64,000 nucleotides of DNA from Celoporthe dispersa (Eukaryota > Ascomycota > Sordariomycetes > Diaporthales > Cryphonectriaceae): positions 2,852,001 through 2,916,000 of the forward strand of contig WAID01000009.1 in assembly GCA_016584495.1 (NCBI GenBank), in the 5' to 3' direction. The stretch's first letter is position 1. Every line of letters begins with the position of its first letter. The notes beneath the pieces were generated by a model. It was not told the DNA's origin and did no database searches. It saw only the letters and a program-made list of their open reading frames with translations. The position numbers and the translations under genes are program-made. Positions 1-12,900 of the stretch are shown one piece after another.

Positions 1-2396
1 CAGAGGTCCTCAGAGAGGTCCTCAGAGCTGAAGAGCCGAGGCGCATAGCAGAGGCCATCTTGGAAGGCGGACGAGGCTGTTGTGGGATGTGGAAAGAGGA
101 GGCGAGGGAGCAGAGAAGTGAAGGAGGAGAAGGAGAAAAACGCTGCGAGATAGGAGGGCGAGCAGATAGAAATTCGGCCGGAAGGAGAAAAAAAATGAGA
201 GAGAGATCGGTACCATGCAGGGCAGCTCGGACAAAAACGCGCGAATTTTGATGGCCGTGGGCGCCTTCCGGGGTAGACGAAAAGGATACGACGAGGGTAG
301 CCGAATCTGGATCCTCAACACATCCCTGCCCCAGATTTCAGGTTCCCGGTACAAGCAGAGCAGGACCACGGAGCCTTCACACTGCGGACAGACAGCTCAG
401 ATCCCACTGAGCCCCGGGTAAGAGGACAGATCAATTCGTCATCCAGGAAGGTAACCTGCACTTATTATCTCCAATCATCACCACCAGACCACAGGACGGG
501 GGTATACACACTATTCGCAAGTGTATGGACGCATATTGTACCTTATGTACCATGTACATACGGCGAGTATTGATACTACGTGCCCTCGGGTCGGACTCTA
601 AAAATAAAAAAAAGGAAAGAAAAAAAAAAGAAGGTTGCAGCCACCAAAGCCCCAAGTTTCCCCCCAGCTTTGACGTCAGAAGGTACGCCGGCAGCTACCA
701 CCATGGTGGCCCCAATACTCCGAAGAAGCGCATTGCCCTCCCATTGACGCCCACGGGCGCAGGAATCGATCTTGAGGCCACAATATGTTGGTATCATCAG
801 ATTAGTGTCAATTCAATTCAGCTTCTTCGCATTATTATGCTCCGCGACGAGAGATCCTATGACGCGATGAGAATAGGACCGAGAGAGAAAAGAAGGGGGG
901 AAAATAGCTCTCTCAGGTTGCCCGACCCAACCAGCTAGCCTACCAGTCGCCAGCCTACCAAGCAGCTCTGACGGGAGGGTTGCGTAGCCTCCTCCGCTTC
1001 AAACCAGCAGCTGGAACAAGTTTCGGCTCGCGACTCGCTCTTCATCAAATCCCCGGCCCACCAGATAGTATGTATCATTTTTCACCAACCCCCCCTCCCC
1101 GACCTCCTCTTCCCTCTCTCTTTTTCCCCGACGCTGAAACATGTAAAGGGGACACCCCACAGTCAGAGACTTCAAAGAAAGAAAAAAGAAGAAAAAAGAG
1201 CACCCGTACATACATAGATAGGAGAGGGGAGTGAGGGCATTTGAGATAAGAGAACATCAGATGAGGCCTAGCAGCAGTGATTGGGAAGGGTGTACTCTGC
1301 TACACAGCAGCACATCATGACTGGCTGTCGCTAGTGAGTATTGCAGGTTCCCCTGCCCACGTGCTACTGTTACTGCTGCTGCTGCTGCTGTGCGAGCCCA
1401 CTGCCATCGCCACTGCCGGGGCGCGCTAAACTCACTAGCCCCCCCTCTGCACGTCAAGCACTGGCCAGGCAGAGGTCACCTACCTACCAGAGTTTTGCCC
1501 TGCCCACCCTCATCTGCGCCTGCCGTTCGATAAAAACCCCATCATCTGCCACCACCTCCAACTTTTTCTAATCTCCCTCTTTCCTACCATCCACAACAGC
1601 CCAACACCCTAGCAGTAACACGGCCACCCGTGCTGGATTTCTATCGAGAATTCATCCGCCCGACTTGATTTTCATCAAATTTGCAGTAGTCTCGGCATCT
1701 CCTGGCCTGCTTTCACCACCTGCAGATTGATCTGGAAGTTTTTTTTTCCTGCCGCAGACCGTGCTGCGCGCCACCTCGAAGGGAGAAGAAGAAGAAAAAA
1801 GACGCGTCCAGTCACAGACCCCCAAGAAGACGTCGCGGCCCAACTCTAGACACTTTTTGCCTGCCTCTCGCAGTAAACAAGCACCCTCCAGATCTAGGCT
1901 GTGCCGTTTGACCATCGTACATCACCGTACTGTCTCTCTCTCTCTGGATCATCTGGTCCTTGACTCTTTTTTTTCGCAGAGCGTCGCGCGTACACTGGCC
2001 CTTCCTTGAGAGAACCAAAGTGCCAGAGAGCGAGAGAGAGTCTTGCCTCCGTACCGCCGTCGCAGTGCCTCTGTAGCCAACACCTTATCCCAAGGCCGTC
2101 AGATCTGGCGTCAGAGGAAGGGAGGGGGACTAGAGGGACGATCTCACCTGGTCATCAGAAGAAGAAGAAGAGGCAAGGGTTGGACGGGCGCACGGGCAGA
2201 CACACACGCTCCTTGGTTGCAATTAATTCCCACCAAGCCGCGTCCTCCTCCACAGGGGCTCCCACTGTTGTTCTCTGCCTCACAACAGGTGCTAGACAAC
2301 ACCAAAAACACGAGCTGGTAGAGCGTTGATCGCCGTCTCGACAAGTAGTGTGCGTGGCCTCTCTTTTGGCTGTCGGCCCAGACCAGGTCCATCACC
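1..2396. other. 5' flank and leader region of the Seb1-like gene; no gene seen
   Basis: No open frame here resembles a known protein, and all are short or low complexity. The stretch holds A-rich and CT-rich tracts, a short CTG run near 1374-1391, and long pyrimidine-rich segments from about 1560 to 2390. Such pyrimidine-rich DNA is typical of promoters and leaders in filamentous fungi, so it most likely contains the promoter and 5' UTR of the gene starting at 2397. I could not pick out a convincing TATA box. Confidence 0.5.
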
Positions 2397-5137
2397 ATGT
2401 CGTCTGCCGTAGCAGATCTGGAGACCAACCTCCTGGCAATGCTTGCCCTCAAGCCTCCCGGGGTCTCAGGCTCTAGGATCAGCGCGATCACGGCCCTCTG
2501 CATTGCCAACGTTCAGGTACGGAAATGACGATGCCCTCCTTGATCAGCAGAACAGCACAAGCCACGCCGATACGGTCATGTATGGCGGTGCACCCTCCCT
2601 TATTACCACCACCACCCCGCTCCTCCCATCCCTCCACACCACGAACCATCGTCGTATATTGTTTTTTTTTTTGGTTTAAATTTATTTTAGATGCCCCTCG
2701 TATACTGACTTGCAGCCCATTCTTATTTCAGTCCGAGTCTGTTCTCATCCAGAAGATATTCACCCACTTCAAGAAGGCCCCCGGCACCCACAAGCTTGGT
2801 GTGCTCTACGTTGTAGACTCTGTAACCCGCAAGTGGCTCGAGCAGGCCAAGCAGCAGGGTCAGCCTGTCAACAGTGCTGCTCCAGATGGCACATTTGCTG
2901 CCGGCGTGAACAGGGTGACTGAGCTGATGCCTGTCCTGATGAACGACATCATCTCCTCTGCCCCTCAGGACCAAAAGGTATGTCAGACATGCTGTACCCC
3001 ATAGCAGGAACACCACCAGCCCCGACAGGTCCTCCTGTAATATGAGACCATCTTTCTGGGCTGCTTGTCACTGCTGGTCTGGTGATGCTGTAGTAAGGCT
3101 CTGGTGGACAGCAGCTCACTGACGTCCCTTTCTCATGTAGGACAAGATTAAGAAGCTCGTCGACATCTGGGAAAAGGGTCAGACCTTCCCTGCTGCCATG
3201 ACCGAGGGCTTCAGACAGAAACTCAGCCGTAAGTCCACCCCCCCCAAAGAGAACCCTGCTCCCTCCCCCACCGCCAACCACCCAATAAGCCTCCGAATAT
3301 CCCGAATGTGGCTGTTGCAGCCTCACATCGAGTATCTGGGGGGACCGGGGGGGGCATTCATGCACCCACACCCACACACACACACACACACAGCATCAGA
3401 ATCTGACTGGTGAATTTCTTTCTTCTTTTCTTTCTTGCAGAAGCATCTACCACCCCTCCAGGCAGCCCACCTCCCAATGTGATGGCATCTCTCAACAACA
3501 ACGCCCTGCCTCAGCCAACCGCAGCACCACCAGTACTCCCACCCAACATTGTCGAGACTCTTGCTACCATCAAGAACATTGCCCAGCAGCAGAACCAGAA
3601 CAAGGCGGCCCAGAGCAGTGCTGCCCCAGCAGCTCCCGCACCAGCCCCAGTATCTGCTCCTTATACCACCTCTGGGCTCCCTAATAACCTTACAGCTCCA
3701 TCTTTTATGAATCCTGCCCAGCCAGGCCTAGGTTTGCCCTTCTTGCTGCAGCAGCAGCACACAGCACAGCCTGCTGTGCCCCCCATGGGCACATCTGCTC
3801 CTCCTTTTATGCTGCCCCAGACCCAGCCTACAGCCATGCCCAACTTTAACGCTCAGAATGGTGCAGCTGCGATGGCCAATGGAATGACAGGCAATGTTGC
3901 ACCGGCGGCCGCTGCTGGCGCTGACCCGACCGCGCTGCAGGTGGCGCTGATCCAGCAGCTGATCCAGAAGGGCCTCCCGGCTGAACAGATTGCTGCCGTG
4001 GTGAAGGCTCTTGCCGGCAACAACAGTGCAGCTCCGGCTGCAGCACCACAAGTAGCGCCGCCAAACCAGGGCGGGTACCCGATGGCTCCCAGCGGTAGCG
4101 GCAGCGGCTGGGCTCCTCCGAGGCCTGATGACCGTGCTGCTATGAGATCTCCTACGGGTGGGGCGCGTGGTAGATCGCGCTCGCGCTCCCCAGGACGCCG
4201 CTGGGATCACCGTGACTCTCCTCGTGGTCGTGATGACCGTCGTTTTGGCGAACACGGCCGTAAGTCTCCATCGCATGATCGCTATGACGACCGGAGTGGT
4301 CGTTCCTATCGGCAGCGCTCGCCGACAGGCGGACGCCGTGGCTCGAGCCCGCGGCGCGGCGGTGAGGCGCCTCCTCCCTCGCAGCAGGACAAGTTGATCC
4401 AGTTTGAGCCGTCCCTCCCCAGTAACCACATCAAGGTGCTGAGCCGTACCCTGTTCGTGGGCGGGGTGACATGCCCCGAGAGCGAGCTGCGGAGCATCTT
4501 CAACCGCTTCGGCTCCGTCCAGACGTGTATTGTCAATAAAGAGAAGCGCCACGCGTTCGTCAAGATGTACACCCGTAAGGATGCTGTCAATGCGAAGGAG
4601 GCCATGGAGGACGGCCGCAGCCCGGACGCCCAGCTCCGTACGAGATGGGGCGTCGGCTTCGGGCCCAGGGACTGCAGCGACTACCAGACGGGCATCAGTG
4701 TAATCCCCATCCACAAGCTGACCGAGGCGGACCGAAAGTGGATGCTCACGGCGCCGTACGGCGGCAGCGGCGGCCAGCCGATCACCCACGGCATGGTCGT
4801 CGAGGAGCCAGACATCGAGATCGGCGCCGGTGTCTCGTCCAAGGCCATCTCCCGCCGTATGCAGACCGACAAGGGCGGCAGCCACGGCCCCAAGTCGACG
4901 CACCACAATGACGAGCGGAATGACCGCCGACACGGCAGACGTGGGGGCGGCCGGGACCACCACGGTCACCGCCGCGACGACGATCGCCCCAGCAACCCCA
5001 GCAACCCGAACGATGAGCCCATCGTGCCGGGATTTGGATACGGCATCTCTACAAACCAGCAGGGCATGCCTGTCTTCCCTCCTGGGTTTTCCTTCCCGGC
5101 CATGGGCTCTGATGCCATCAACAACCCTCCGTACTAA
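2397..5137 (+). CDS. seb1: Seb1/Nrd1-type CID-RRM transcription termination factor
   Basis: Four exons: 2397-2516, 2732-2977, 3141-3228 and 3441-5137, all with GT-AG introns, giving 716 aa. Residues about 5-150 form a CTD-interacting domain (CID), recognisable from KAPGTHKLGVLYVVDSVTRKW. Next come a Pro/Ala/Gln-rich linker, an RS/RG-rich basic stretch (about 385-470) and an RRM from about residue 485 containing RTLFVGGV and HAFVKMY. A conserved extension follows, with FGPRDC and WMLTAPYGG. This order is that of fission yeast Seb1 and budding yeast Nrd1. Those proteins read the RNA polymerase II CTD and nascent RNA to direct 3'-end formation and termination in the nucleus. The start is the first ATG of the exon that opens the CID. 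Intron 3 contains a (CA)10 microsatellite. No frameshift was seen. Family assignment is firm; Seb1-like versus Nrd1-like function is inferred. Confidence 0.93.
3373..3392 (+). repeat. (CA)10 microsatellite in intron 3 of seb1
   Basis: Ten perfect CA units lie about 50 bp before the 3' splice site of the third intron. They are followed by a pyrimidine-rich tract leading to the acceptor at 3440. Length polymorphism is likely. Confidence 0.95.
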
Positions 5138-6849
5138 AAGAGTCGCACCACCACCTGCTGGGGGCCAGATGCCTCTTCCTCCTCGACTACGTAGCCAGTC
5201 AGTCGGCTGACTGTCTACGTCTGTCTTGGAACCGCGCCCTGACCCCCTCTACGCCGCCTGGTCATCCTCACCCAAGTCCAGGTGTCTCTCTCCCTCTCTC
5301 TCGTTCTCTCGGTGCTGTGCCGTGCGTGGGTGGCCCGGGCTCCCCCAAAGTTGCGACATTTAGGGTACAGATCTCTCTAAAAGCAAGGCCAAGCGCCAAT
5401 ATGCGAATTTCGTAGATCAGACTGCGACAGATCGACAACGATGATTACTGCTGAGCATATCATCGTCTTCAAACTGGTAAGAGATGCCCACCCATCCACA
5501 CACGCCTTGAGCAGTAATGAAGTAACAGGCGGGAATAATAGCTCTTGAGTACTTGGTAGTGGACAACCACTGCCGCTGCATATAAATCTCTGGATCGAAA
5601 TGGAGTTGGGGGGGGGGGTGGGATGTCTTATCTGGCGGGCGGGTCGTCTTTCACTGCTGTCCGGGTCACTTTCATGAGACCCAATAAGCATGGCATGGAG
5701 TTTTTTCGTGAGGTGATGCCGTGGTTGCATTTCCCCCTAAAGCCGAGCAGTTCCTTGTCATTTCTTGTTCAGCTTTGGGGGGTGGGGGTGGGGGAAGGGT
5801 TTAATGGTGGTGGGAAAGCCTGGGAAGGCGAAGATGGCTGATGATGATGCGATGCAGAGCGCAAAGGATAACTAGTGCATGAATAAGCCTGCATAATTGA
5901 TTTTTTTTGTATTCTACGCTTGACTTGCTGGATGATCGCATTCATCTCGTGAGAGAGCGAGTGATCCACGATCGGTGGTGTAGTGGAATGGCCCTGAAGC
6001 GGTTGGTTGTCCTGGCCCTGCCAGAGTAGAGTGGTCGATCCTCCCCTTGCTGACACCCCCAAGTAAATACTGCTCAGCTGTCTTCCGCCCTGTCCACAGG
6101 GCATACTTGCCGCCGTATGATGGCAAACAGTGCAGATCGATCCCCCTAGTCATCTTCATCACTAAAGGTGTCTACATCTACGCGCCTCCCCTTCTGGAGA
6201 TTAGAGAGGGGAAAATTGAGAATGGAAAAAGAAAGAGGAAACAGAAACAGCGAGGGGATGAATTATCTCAGCCAAAGAGCGGTGACAGGGTCAAAAGAGT
6301 TTGTGCCAGATAGTCTCATGAATTGATGGTCTACTCAGTAAATAGCTGCCGGTTCATAGACTCCACCCCTCCCTCCCTCCCTCCCCCTCATGCCCAGATA
6401 TATCCTCGATCACAGTCTCGCCCAACCCGAGTCTCGAACCGGAGACGGGGCGTGACAGCGGTGAAGGAGGCTGCTGAGAATCACATGACCTCCTCCCTCT
6501 TAATCATCCCCTCCTGTGGTGATGACCTCGCTGGGGTCGTACGTCTGCTGTTGTCGGCTATGTCGACATTCTCTGGGGGAAAATCTGGGGAAGAAAAAAC
6601 CGTTCGGAGGAAAAGAAATGGAACTCGATGTCTGGATTGTGGGTTGAAGTCAAAAGATCGGGACGCGATGTTATATCCGACTGGCGCCAAGGTGGACGAG
6701 GGGGGGGGCTGGGCCGGTGCAACTTGGCCGTCAAGTGGGATACCGGCGAGGACACCTGGTCGTGTACAGTCAGCATTCAGCCTCGCAATGTTTGATCATT
6801 AGATACGTACCTTGGCCCGGGGGAAATAGGTTGGGAGGACCACCAGGCA
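5138..6849. other. Intergenic region downstream of seb1; no supported gene
   Basis: The first 200-300 bases are probably the seb1 3' UTR (CT-rich, around 5281-5310). The rest has G-run and T-rich patches and only short frames. At 5441-5475 an ATG opens 12 codons followed by a good donor (gtaaga), reminiscent of the first strand of a Dabb-type alpha/beta-barrel protein. I could not find any following exon, so I do not call a gene. Confidence 0.5.
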
Positions 6850-7729
6850 CTAGGCCACAGCAATAGCTAATGATTCAACAGCACAGCTGTTGATCATCAG
6901 GATAGCGCCATCGCGAGCCTCATAGTATTCGAAGGCCGCGCCGGGGGGGGGGGGGGGCGGAGGAGCAATACAGGCACAGCTCATCGTGCTGCCCCTGGCC
7001 GAGATACTGAGCCCCTTGTTGCCAGCGCTGTGCAACGGTGTCGCTGCAGTGGGTGCTGGGGCTGTGTGTGAAGCTGGTCAGACATATGTTCTTGATGGTT
7101 AAGGGAGGGATGTAAGAAGAAGGGAAGAGAAGAAGAAATCCAGGTGTCTTACCCTGGTGAATAGTGGCCATCCACATGCAGGGGCATCATTGTGCTGATG
7201 ATTATAGCTGCTATTGCTCTCTGAGCTCCATGACCCGCTGTATCTCAGCGGGTGTCCAGGGCGCCTTAGGAGTATACTTCCTTTTCCTGCCCCCTGTGTT
7301 GGCCTGGGCGCCCTGGACGAGCCGTTGCTGCTGCTGGTGCTGGTGGTGGTGCTCCTGCTGCTGGTCCTGCGGCTGCTCCTGCTGCTGGTACTGCTGCTGC
7401 TCGTACTGCTGCTGCTGCTCGTACTGCTGCTGCTGCTCGTACTGCTGCTGCTGGTACTGCTGCTGGAGCAGCCAGCAGGCTGGCCATACACCAAATAGCA
7501 GGCTGCTGCGGTGGGATAGCTTGCCACCAGGGCAAGTAAACCAATAATACCGCAACAGCCTTGGTGATATGACCCAGCCATACCAGAGCTCGCCTGTGAC
7601 ACGGGCTAGAATCTGTTTTGGTGTACTGAGCAAGAATAGAGGGAACAAAGCCGGCGATATGGCAGGGCGGGCGGCGATGTTATATAGTTTTGCGACGCCC
7701 CGATAAGCTATCGATACCTGTCGATTCAC
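6850..7729 (-). pseudogene. Doubtful Q-rich ORF with a Myb/SANT-like motif
   Basis: On the minus strand 7211-7729 is an open frame of 172 codons. It contains a Gln run (7320-7470, made of CAG-type units) followed by a basic patch (GRKRKYTPKAPW) and WTPAEIQRVMELREQ. The last part looks like the first helix of a Myb/SANT-like DNA-binding domain, but a stop codon then interrupts it. Further along the same strand two overlapping frames (6920-7177 and 6850-7035) continue with Gln/Pro-rich sequence. They are out of phase across a run of 15 G at 6943-6957. This could be a real Q-rich transcription-factor-like gene with undetected introns or indels, a decayed remnant, or chance coding around a CAG microsatellite. 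No start codon or splice model is convincing. Confidence 0.3.
6943..6957 (+). repeat. G15 homopolymer
   Basis: A run of 15 G residues (C on the minus strand). It falls exactly where two minus-strand frames of the doubtful Q-rich ORF change phase, so its length should be treated as unreliable. Confidence 0.9.
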
Positions 7730-7730
7730 C

Positions 7731-9900
7731 TGCTATCTTGTTGCTGGTCGAACATTCGAGACCACTCACGTGCCAATAGTGTGCTGGTAAAGTGGAAGCA
7801 GAACCTCGGACGAAAGCTGTGGAATTGGTCACCACTGGTGGTCACTGGCATAACTTCACCATCTCTGGAGCTAAGAGATCACTTTACCTGCTTCTGTGAA
7901 TACTATAGAGGGAACAATGGGAAGAACAATAGCCAGGACAATTCACTGAAGGGTTGAGAGGGATTGTATTTTGTGGGTATTTGATGCTGACTGAGAGTCT
8001 TCTCAGCCCAGGTGAAGCCCTTGTGAATTCATAACTAGAGAAGCCTCTGCCCCTAGAACCAGTGACTCAGTCCTGACAGGTATCTATCTTTGTTGTTGCA
8101 GTGACTGCAAGCAAAGGAAGAGCCCTGAGAGTGATGCCCACCTGGTCAGGCCCTATCCACCTGGACACTTGAAGAAGAACCTCCTTTCTTGTGAATGGTT
8201 ATCCATGTTGGCTGAGAAGGAGTGTGTGCCTGGTTGAGCATTTATCAATTGATCTACCTGTTCATCTAGCGAGTCTCATTTACTATCTGGTGGATACACT
8301 GTCTACTGGTGTTGTGCATGGTGAGTGAGCATCGGTGACAAGTAAACATCGAGTGCTTGAAGAGGAGCTGGACATGGCAGATTAGAGAGGGATCACCCCA
8401 AACACAGACTGCCAAGTCGTGCTGTACTCTCTTGGCGCAGTCAAGATCCAACAGCCTGCAGTCGTAGATACTGAAGGTACTTTTGGGAGCTGGTCAGGCA
8501 AGCTGCGATACCAAGAGAAAACAAATGCTGGCGGCATATATAACATGCCCTCTGACCAAGGTGCCTCCTGGGGTGCTTTGTACAGCGCAACCTGAAGGAT
8601 GTATACAAAGTCTCTGTCTAGTGATCTGATGGTCAAGCCTAACTCTCAGGCTTGGACTCAAACTCATCGTGTCTGTGGCTATACTTGTTGCAGTGTGTGC
8701 CTTGGGGTCAGGCAGACGGGGACCAAGAGGCTTCGATCACCAAATACATTGTAGATTGTGGTTCCGCCCAGAGCAGCATCATCCCGGCAGCATCTACGAG
8801 GCAGAAGAGGTAGAAGAGAAGCAAGGTGAAGATCACTGCAGTTCCTCTGCTGTGGGGGTGCAGCCTGGAACAGCAGAGGAACTGGAGGACTCATCATGAG
8901 TGTAGCTCTCCAGCCCGACGAGACCACTGTTGCAGCCCTGGGGCCAGCGACCTCCTGTGTCCACAACGTCCGTAGAGTGCTCGTCTATGTGCGTGCGTGC
9001 GCCCGTTCGCGCACGTACAAAAAAAAAGAAGAAGAAGAAAAAAAAGAGAAGGGCACTTGGACCAGGACACGAACAGTCCATTACCCGACACCCACCCCCC
9101 AGATAGATGTCGTCATGTCGGGGAATTCAACAGAATTTCCCCAGATGAAGCATTTCGGTACGTCGTACCGAGGAGGTTGACATGAGAAAGAGAGATAAGC
9201 AATGCAGGCCAGGCCCACGAGGGTTTTCTTGTGTGGAGGGACACAGGCGGTGCTCCTCCGCCGCAGTGCCGGGCCCCAATTCCCACCACCAGCACCACCA
9301 GCAACCTTCAAGCACTGCCGCGGTGGCCACAGTTACACCACGAGCACTAAACTTGCGATGTCGTCAAGAACACACCTCCAGGCTGAGCTAAGCAGCCCTT
9401 ACCCTCCCATCCCAAGGGAGCTCAGCTCCTGAAACGCCTACTGCCGCAGACACGACAGGCTCACCCCCAAGAGCCACGCGACCTGGGCAGCAAGAAACCA
9501 ATGATCCCGTACTCTGGGTCCTCCCCCTCCCCCCCTCGCGGGATAAACAAAAAGACACAGTCGACTGTGTTCGTCTCACCTTGCAGGACCCTCCTCAAAA
9601 GTTCCGCCCCGATCGATCGAAACAGACCGTTGCGCTGGCCCGGGGGGGGGGACGAGGGGGAGGGGAGGCTTGGCCCTCCCAAGAACGCAGCGGGCAGAGA
9701 CCTTGGTTTTCATGCAAGGCTGCAACCTGCCACATCGATCGCCGCGCAAGGCTGTGTGCAAGTTTGAGGGAAACCTTGACCTTGGCAGAGGCCGCCACAA
9801 TTGGCCTCCATTGGGACCAGCTGGTAGTACTATCAAGTGAGGCTGAAAAGATAACTAAATCAAGCTGTACGTTTTAATCAATGTTGTGTGGTGTCTGTCC
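7731..9900. other. Gene-free, slightly AT-richer intergenic segment
   Basis: No ORF is recognisable. From about 7740 to 8670 the base composition is visibly less GC-rich than the flanks, with many stops in all frames, as expected for non-coding DNA or old decayed insertion DNA. I found no terminal repeats or transposase motifs. A 76-codon plus-strand frame (8669-8899) has no recognisable domain. The perfect hairpin at 8839-8884 is listed separately. Confidence 0.45.
8839..8884. repeat. Perfect 15-bp inverted repeat (hairpin)
   Basis: Left arm 8839-8853 (CAGTTCCTCTGCTGT) and right arm 8870-8884 (ACAGCAGAGGAACTG) are exact reverse complements, separated by 16 bases. No annotated gene overlaps it. 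It could form a strong RNA stem-loop or a cruciform. Its role is unknown. Confidence 0.9.
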
Positions 9901-12900
9901 ACTGGAGAAAATAAAGCTTATCGGTAGCGAAATCGAAGAGGAGAAAAAAAAAAGGGACAGCCCAACAGAGTCAGCCGTAATTAAACTGCGTTTGCTTTTC
10001 TGACTTGGAAACGATGTACTATAACGTAGGATCAAGGTTGTGGTGACGAGGTCCCATGCAGTGTCGTAAGCCAGCCACCGGGTTTCTGCGAAGAAGTAGA
10101 AGAAAAAAACAAGCCTTTTTCTCTGGCGAGGCCCTGCTGTCGATATCGAGGCAGATTACCTCCTGCCAGGTCTGTTGGGGCCCAGAGCGTCCAAGCACAG
10201 CTCACGAACCATAGTAACCACCGAATTAAGGTTTTATTGAACGGATGGCGGTTTCATCTGCAGAGGCGGCCCTGGTCAGTCACCCGCGCGCACGGCGCGT
10301 CAGGTTGCATCTTAAGAGCCAGCGGCTATAGACGTAGCACGTCGGGCGTGTTTGCCCTTTTCTATGATTCTTTTGGGGGGGGGTTATCACTATCGTGGCG
10401 GTATTGCTTGCTTTTTGGCCCCATGTTTTCTGGGCGGAACGGAAAAAAAAGGGGGGGGGGTGTCAAGACGTCTCGCGTGCTGTCCAGGTATATACTCCAG
10501 CTGGAAGGAATCCCGGGGGGGAGGAGGGCGGAATCATAATGTCATGGCCGCCAGACGATGAGACGATGACATCAAAACAAAACAATAGCATGCTGGGCGC
10601 AATCTCTTCGCGCAGGATTCTTTAGCGAGCCTACCGCTGCAAGTCGCAACCCCGGAAATGAGGATGGATATGAGACAGACGTCCAGCCACGGCCATTTCT
10701 CCCAGGCCCCCCGACCCCCTCCCCCTGCGATGAAGAGCAACGGTGTGAAGGAGCCTCTCTCTCGTCAGTAATAGGACCATAGTAGGTTCTCTAGTCCCGG
10801 AAATGTTCCTGGCGGTGGCCCCAGGGGCAGAGAAGTGCACAGTACGCAGCGGCTCCATAGGCAGTGGTCATGAGAGGTATACTGTGGTATAGGAGCTGCA
10901 GGTTAAGATGGCCCGTGGAGACCTGGGAAATGGCCCGAGTGCCAGCTGCTGGTGCAATCAATTCCACAAGGTGACCAGGAACCCGCACCTCAGCCTCACG
11001 TAGCAAATAACAAGGCGCGTTGACGGCGGATAAGTGGCGACCCTCATTTGAAAAAGCAGGCTTTCGTGCAGGGGCTGCCGCTGTCCGGCCACTCGGAGCA
11101 GCCCCAAACCCTTGAGCTGCTGAGGCTCCGACCAGACCCAGTCCCACTTTCACGAGTGCTCGTGCTCCGCTCTGCAGATTCCCTGCTCTCTTTCTCTCTC
11201 TGTCACTTGTGTGTCTCCTGAGAGATGGCGAGCCTCCTGTCAAGGGCGAGTTAAAGTCCCAGGTCTATTTTTTGCTGTAGGTTACATGGTCGATGGCCGG
11301 GAGCGAGACAGGCAAGGAGGAGGAGGAGGAGCGAGGTGGAGGAGGGGGAGGAGGGGGAGGAGGAGGAGGATTATTATTATGGCAAGCTGCGAAGAGAATG
11401 AGCACGGGAGCAGGGCATCCAGTGACAGGTAGGCCTCTTGGCCCCTTGCCTGGCGCATCCTCATATTATTCGTGAGCGGGTGAGATGTTTTGGAGGCGAG
11501 ACGGTCAATGTCCGGACCGGAAGACTTTCTGGTAGGATCCATTCGTGGCTGTGGCCGTAGCAGACAAGACTCTGGCAGCAGGCAGCCCCCACAGGGGATC
11601 TCGGCGCTGTGGTTGATGAGGCCGTCATCCGTCCTGGCGCCTGCCTGTCGTGTGTGCCTGTTGTTGTTCATGCCGTCGAGAGAGTTGCCGTCCTTGCCGC
11701 GTGCCCCGGCCGGTGGGTTCCGGTCCAAACGGGTTTAGCGCTGTCGTCCTGAGGCCGATCACGCCGAAGCGACACATCCAGTCCAAGGCTCCATCGCCTC
11801 CAAGGTCGGAACGGCGATTGAGAACGGCCCTTTGTGGTTCCCCCACCCATCTTGCGAGCGATGCACATCTGGCAGGGCGAATTGGGCAGTCCGTAGCGGC
11901 TACAGTGAACGCTTCCTACTCGGGAAGAATGCCCTGCCTCCCCTAACCGGACGCCTGTCGTTCTGTTACGATGCTTCGGCTGGAAGGGATGGCGACACCC
12001 GGACCTGCGGCGTTACTATGGCACCATAGCCACATGGAAATACCGTCGGTGAACCGTCGTGGGGCGCATCACCGCCTCTTCCCACATCCCCCTACTTTGG
12101 GCCGGTTCAAAGCCGGAACATCCCCCTCCACCCCGCTCAGCAGTGACAGCTCTGTAGCGGCCCTACATGTGGAGAATAGGGGTCGCAGGCAGGCACACAC
12201 AGCAGAATGGTGCACAGCGCCGTCCTTGACCGTCCTTGACCGTCCAGCCGGGAGAGAGAGAGAAAAAGAGAGAGAGAGTCGCAGGAGAGGCGAGCTCACC
12301 GGTCAGGGACCCTTTCCTCTCGTCCAGTGGACCTTCCGGGAATACTCCGGTCCGCCCGCCCCCAGGCTCCTCTTCCCGAACGGCCGCTGGATTCACTGCA
12401 TGCGAGAGATCTGTAAGGCTGGCTCGACCTGCCCACCGAGGGCCGCACCCGGTGTTGGGCTCCTTGGGGAATACGTTCGCGACTGGCGGGTACTGCCGTT
12501 TCTGGCATTGACGGCTCCTCGCAGCCGGCCAAGGCTTATCTAGCAGTACGCGGGCTCTCTTGACCGCGAAGCTTGGCCTGGAGGCCAGGGGAAAAATTCA
12601 TAAAAAGGGGCATGTATTGGCATGGTAGCCATGACCGGTCTGAGGTTCGGGTAGGGCGAGGGCCTGGGCATCCTCTCCTGGTGCCTGACATTAACACAGC
12701 AGCTTATCGCCCGCCGGCAGCTTCACGAGACGACATCTTCACTCCTGCTCTCTCTCTCTTCCCCCTTCAGGCTATTGACTAGGTCATGGACTTCCTGGTG
12801 GCCAACAACACCCGGTGATGCCGATGCCGACGTCGACGAGTCGGGCGGCCGAAGTAGGGCCAATGGCCTGGCCAGCGTAAGAGCTGCCCGGCGTGAAATC

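Noticed and set aside
5441..5475. ATG followed by 12 codons resembling the start of a Dabb-domain protein, then a good donor
   Set aside because: No downstream exon with the rest of a Dabb domain could be found within 1 kb, so it is probably chance.
6421..6455. TTCGA-containing segment resembling a tRNA T-arm on the minus strand
   Set aside because: The flanking bases do not form a 5-bp T stem and no matching acceptor, D or anticodon arms follow.
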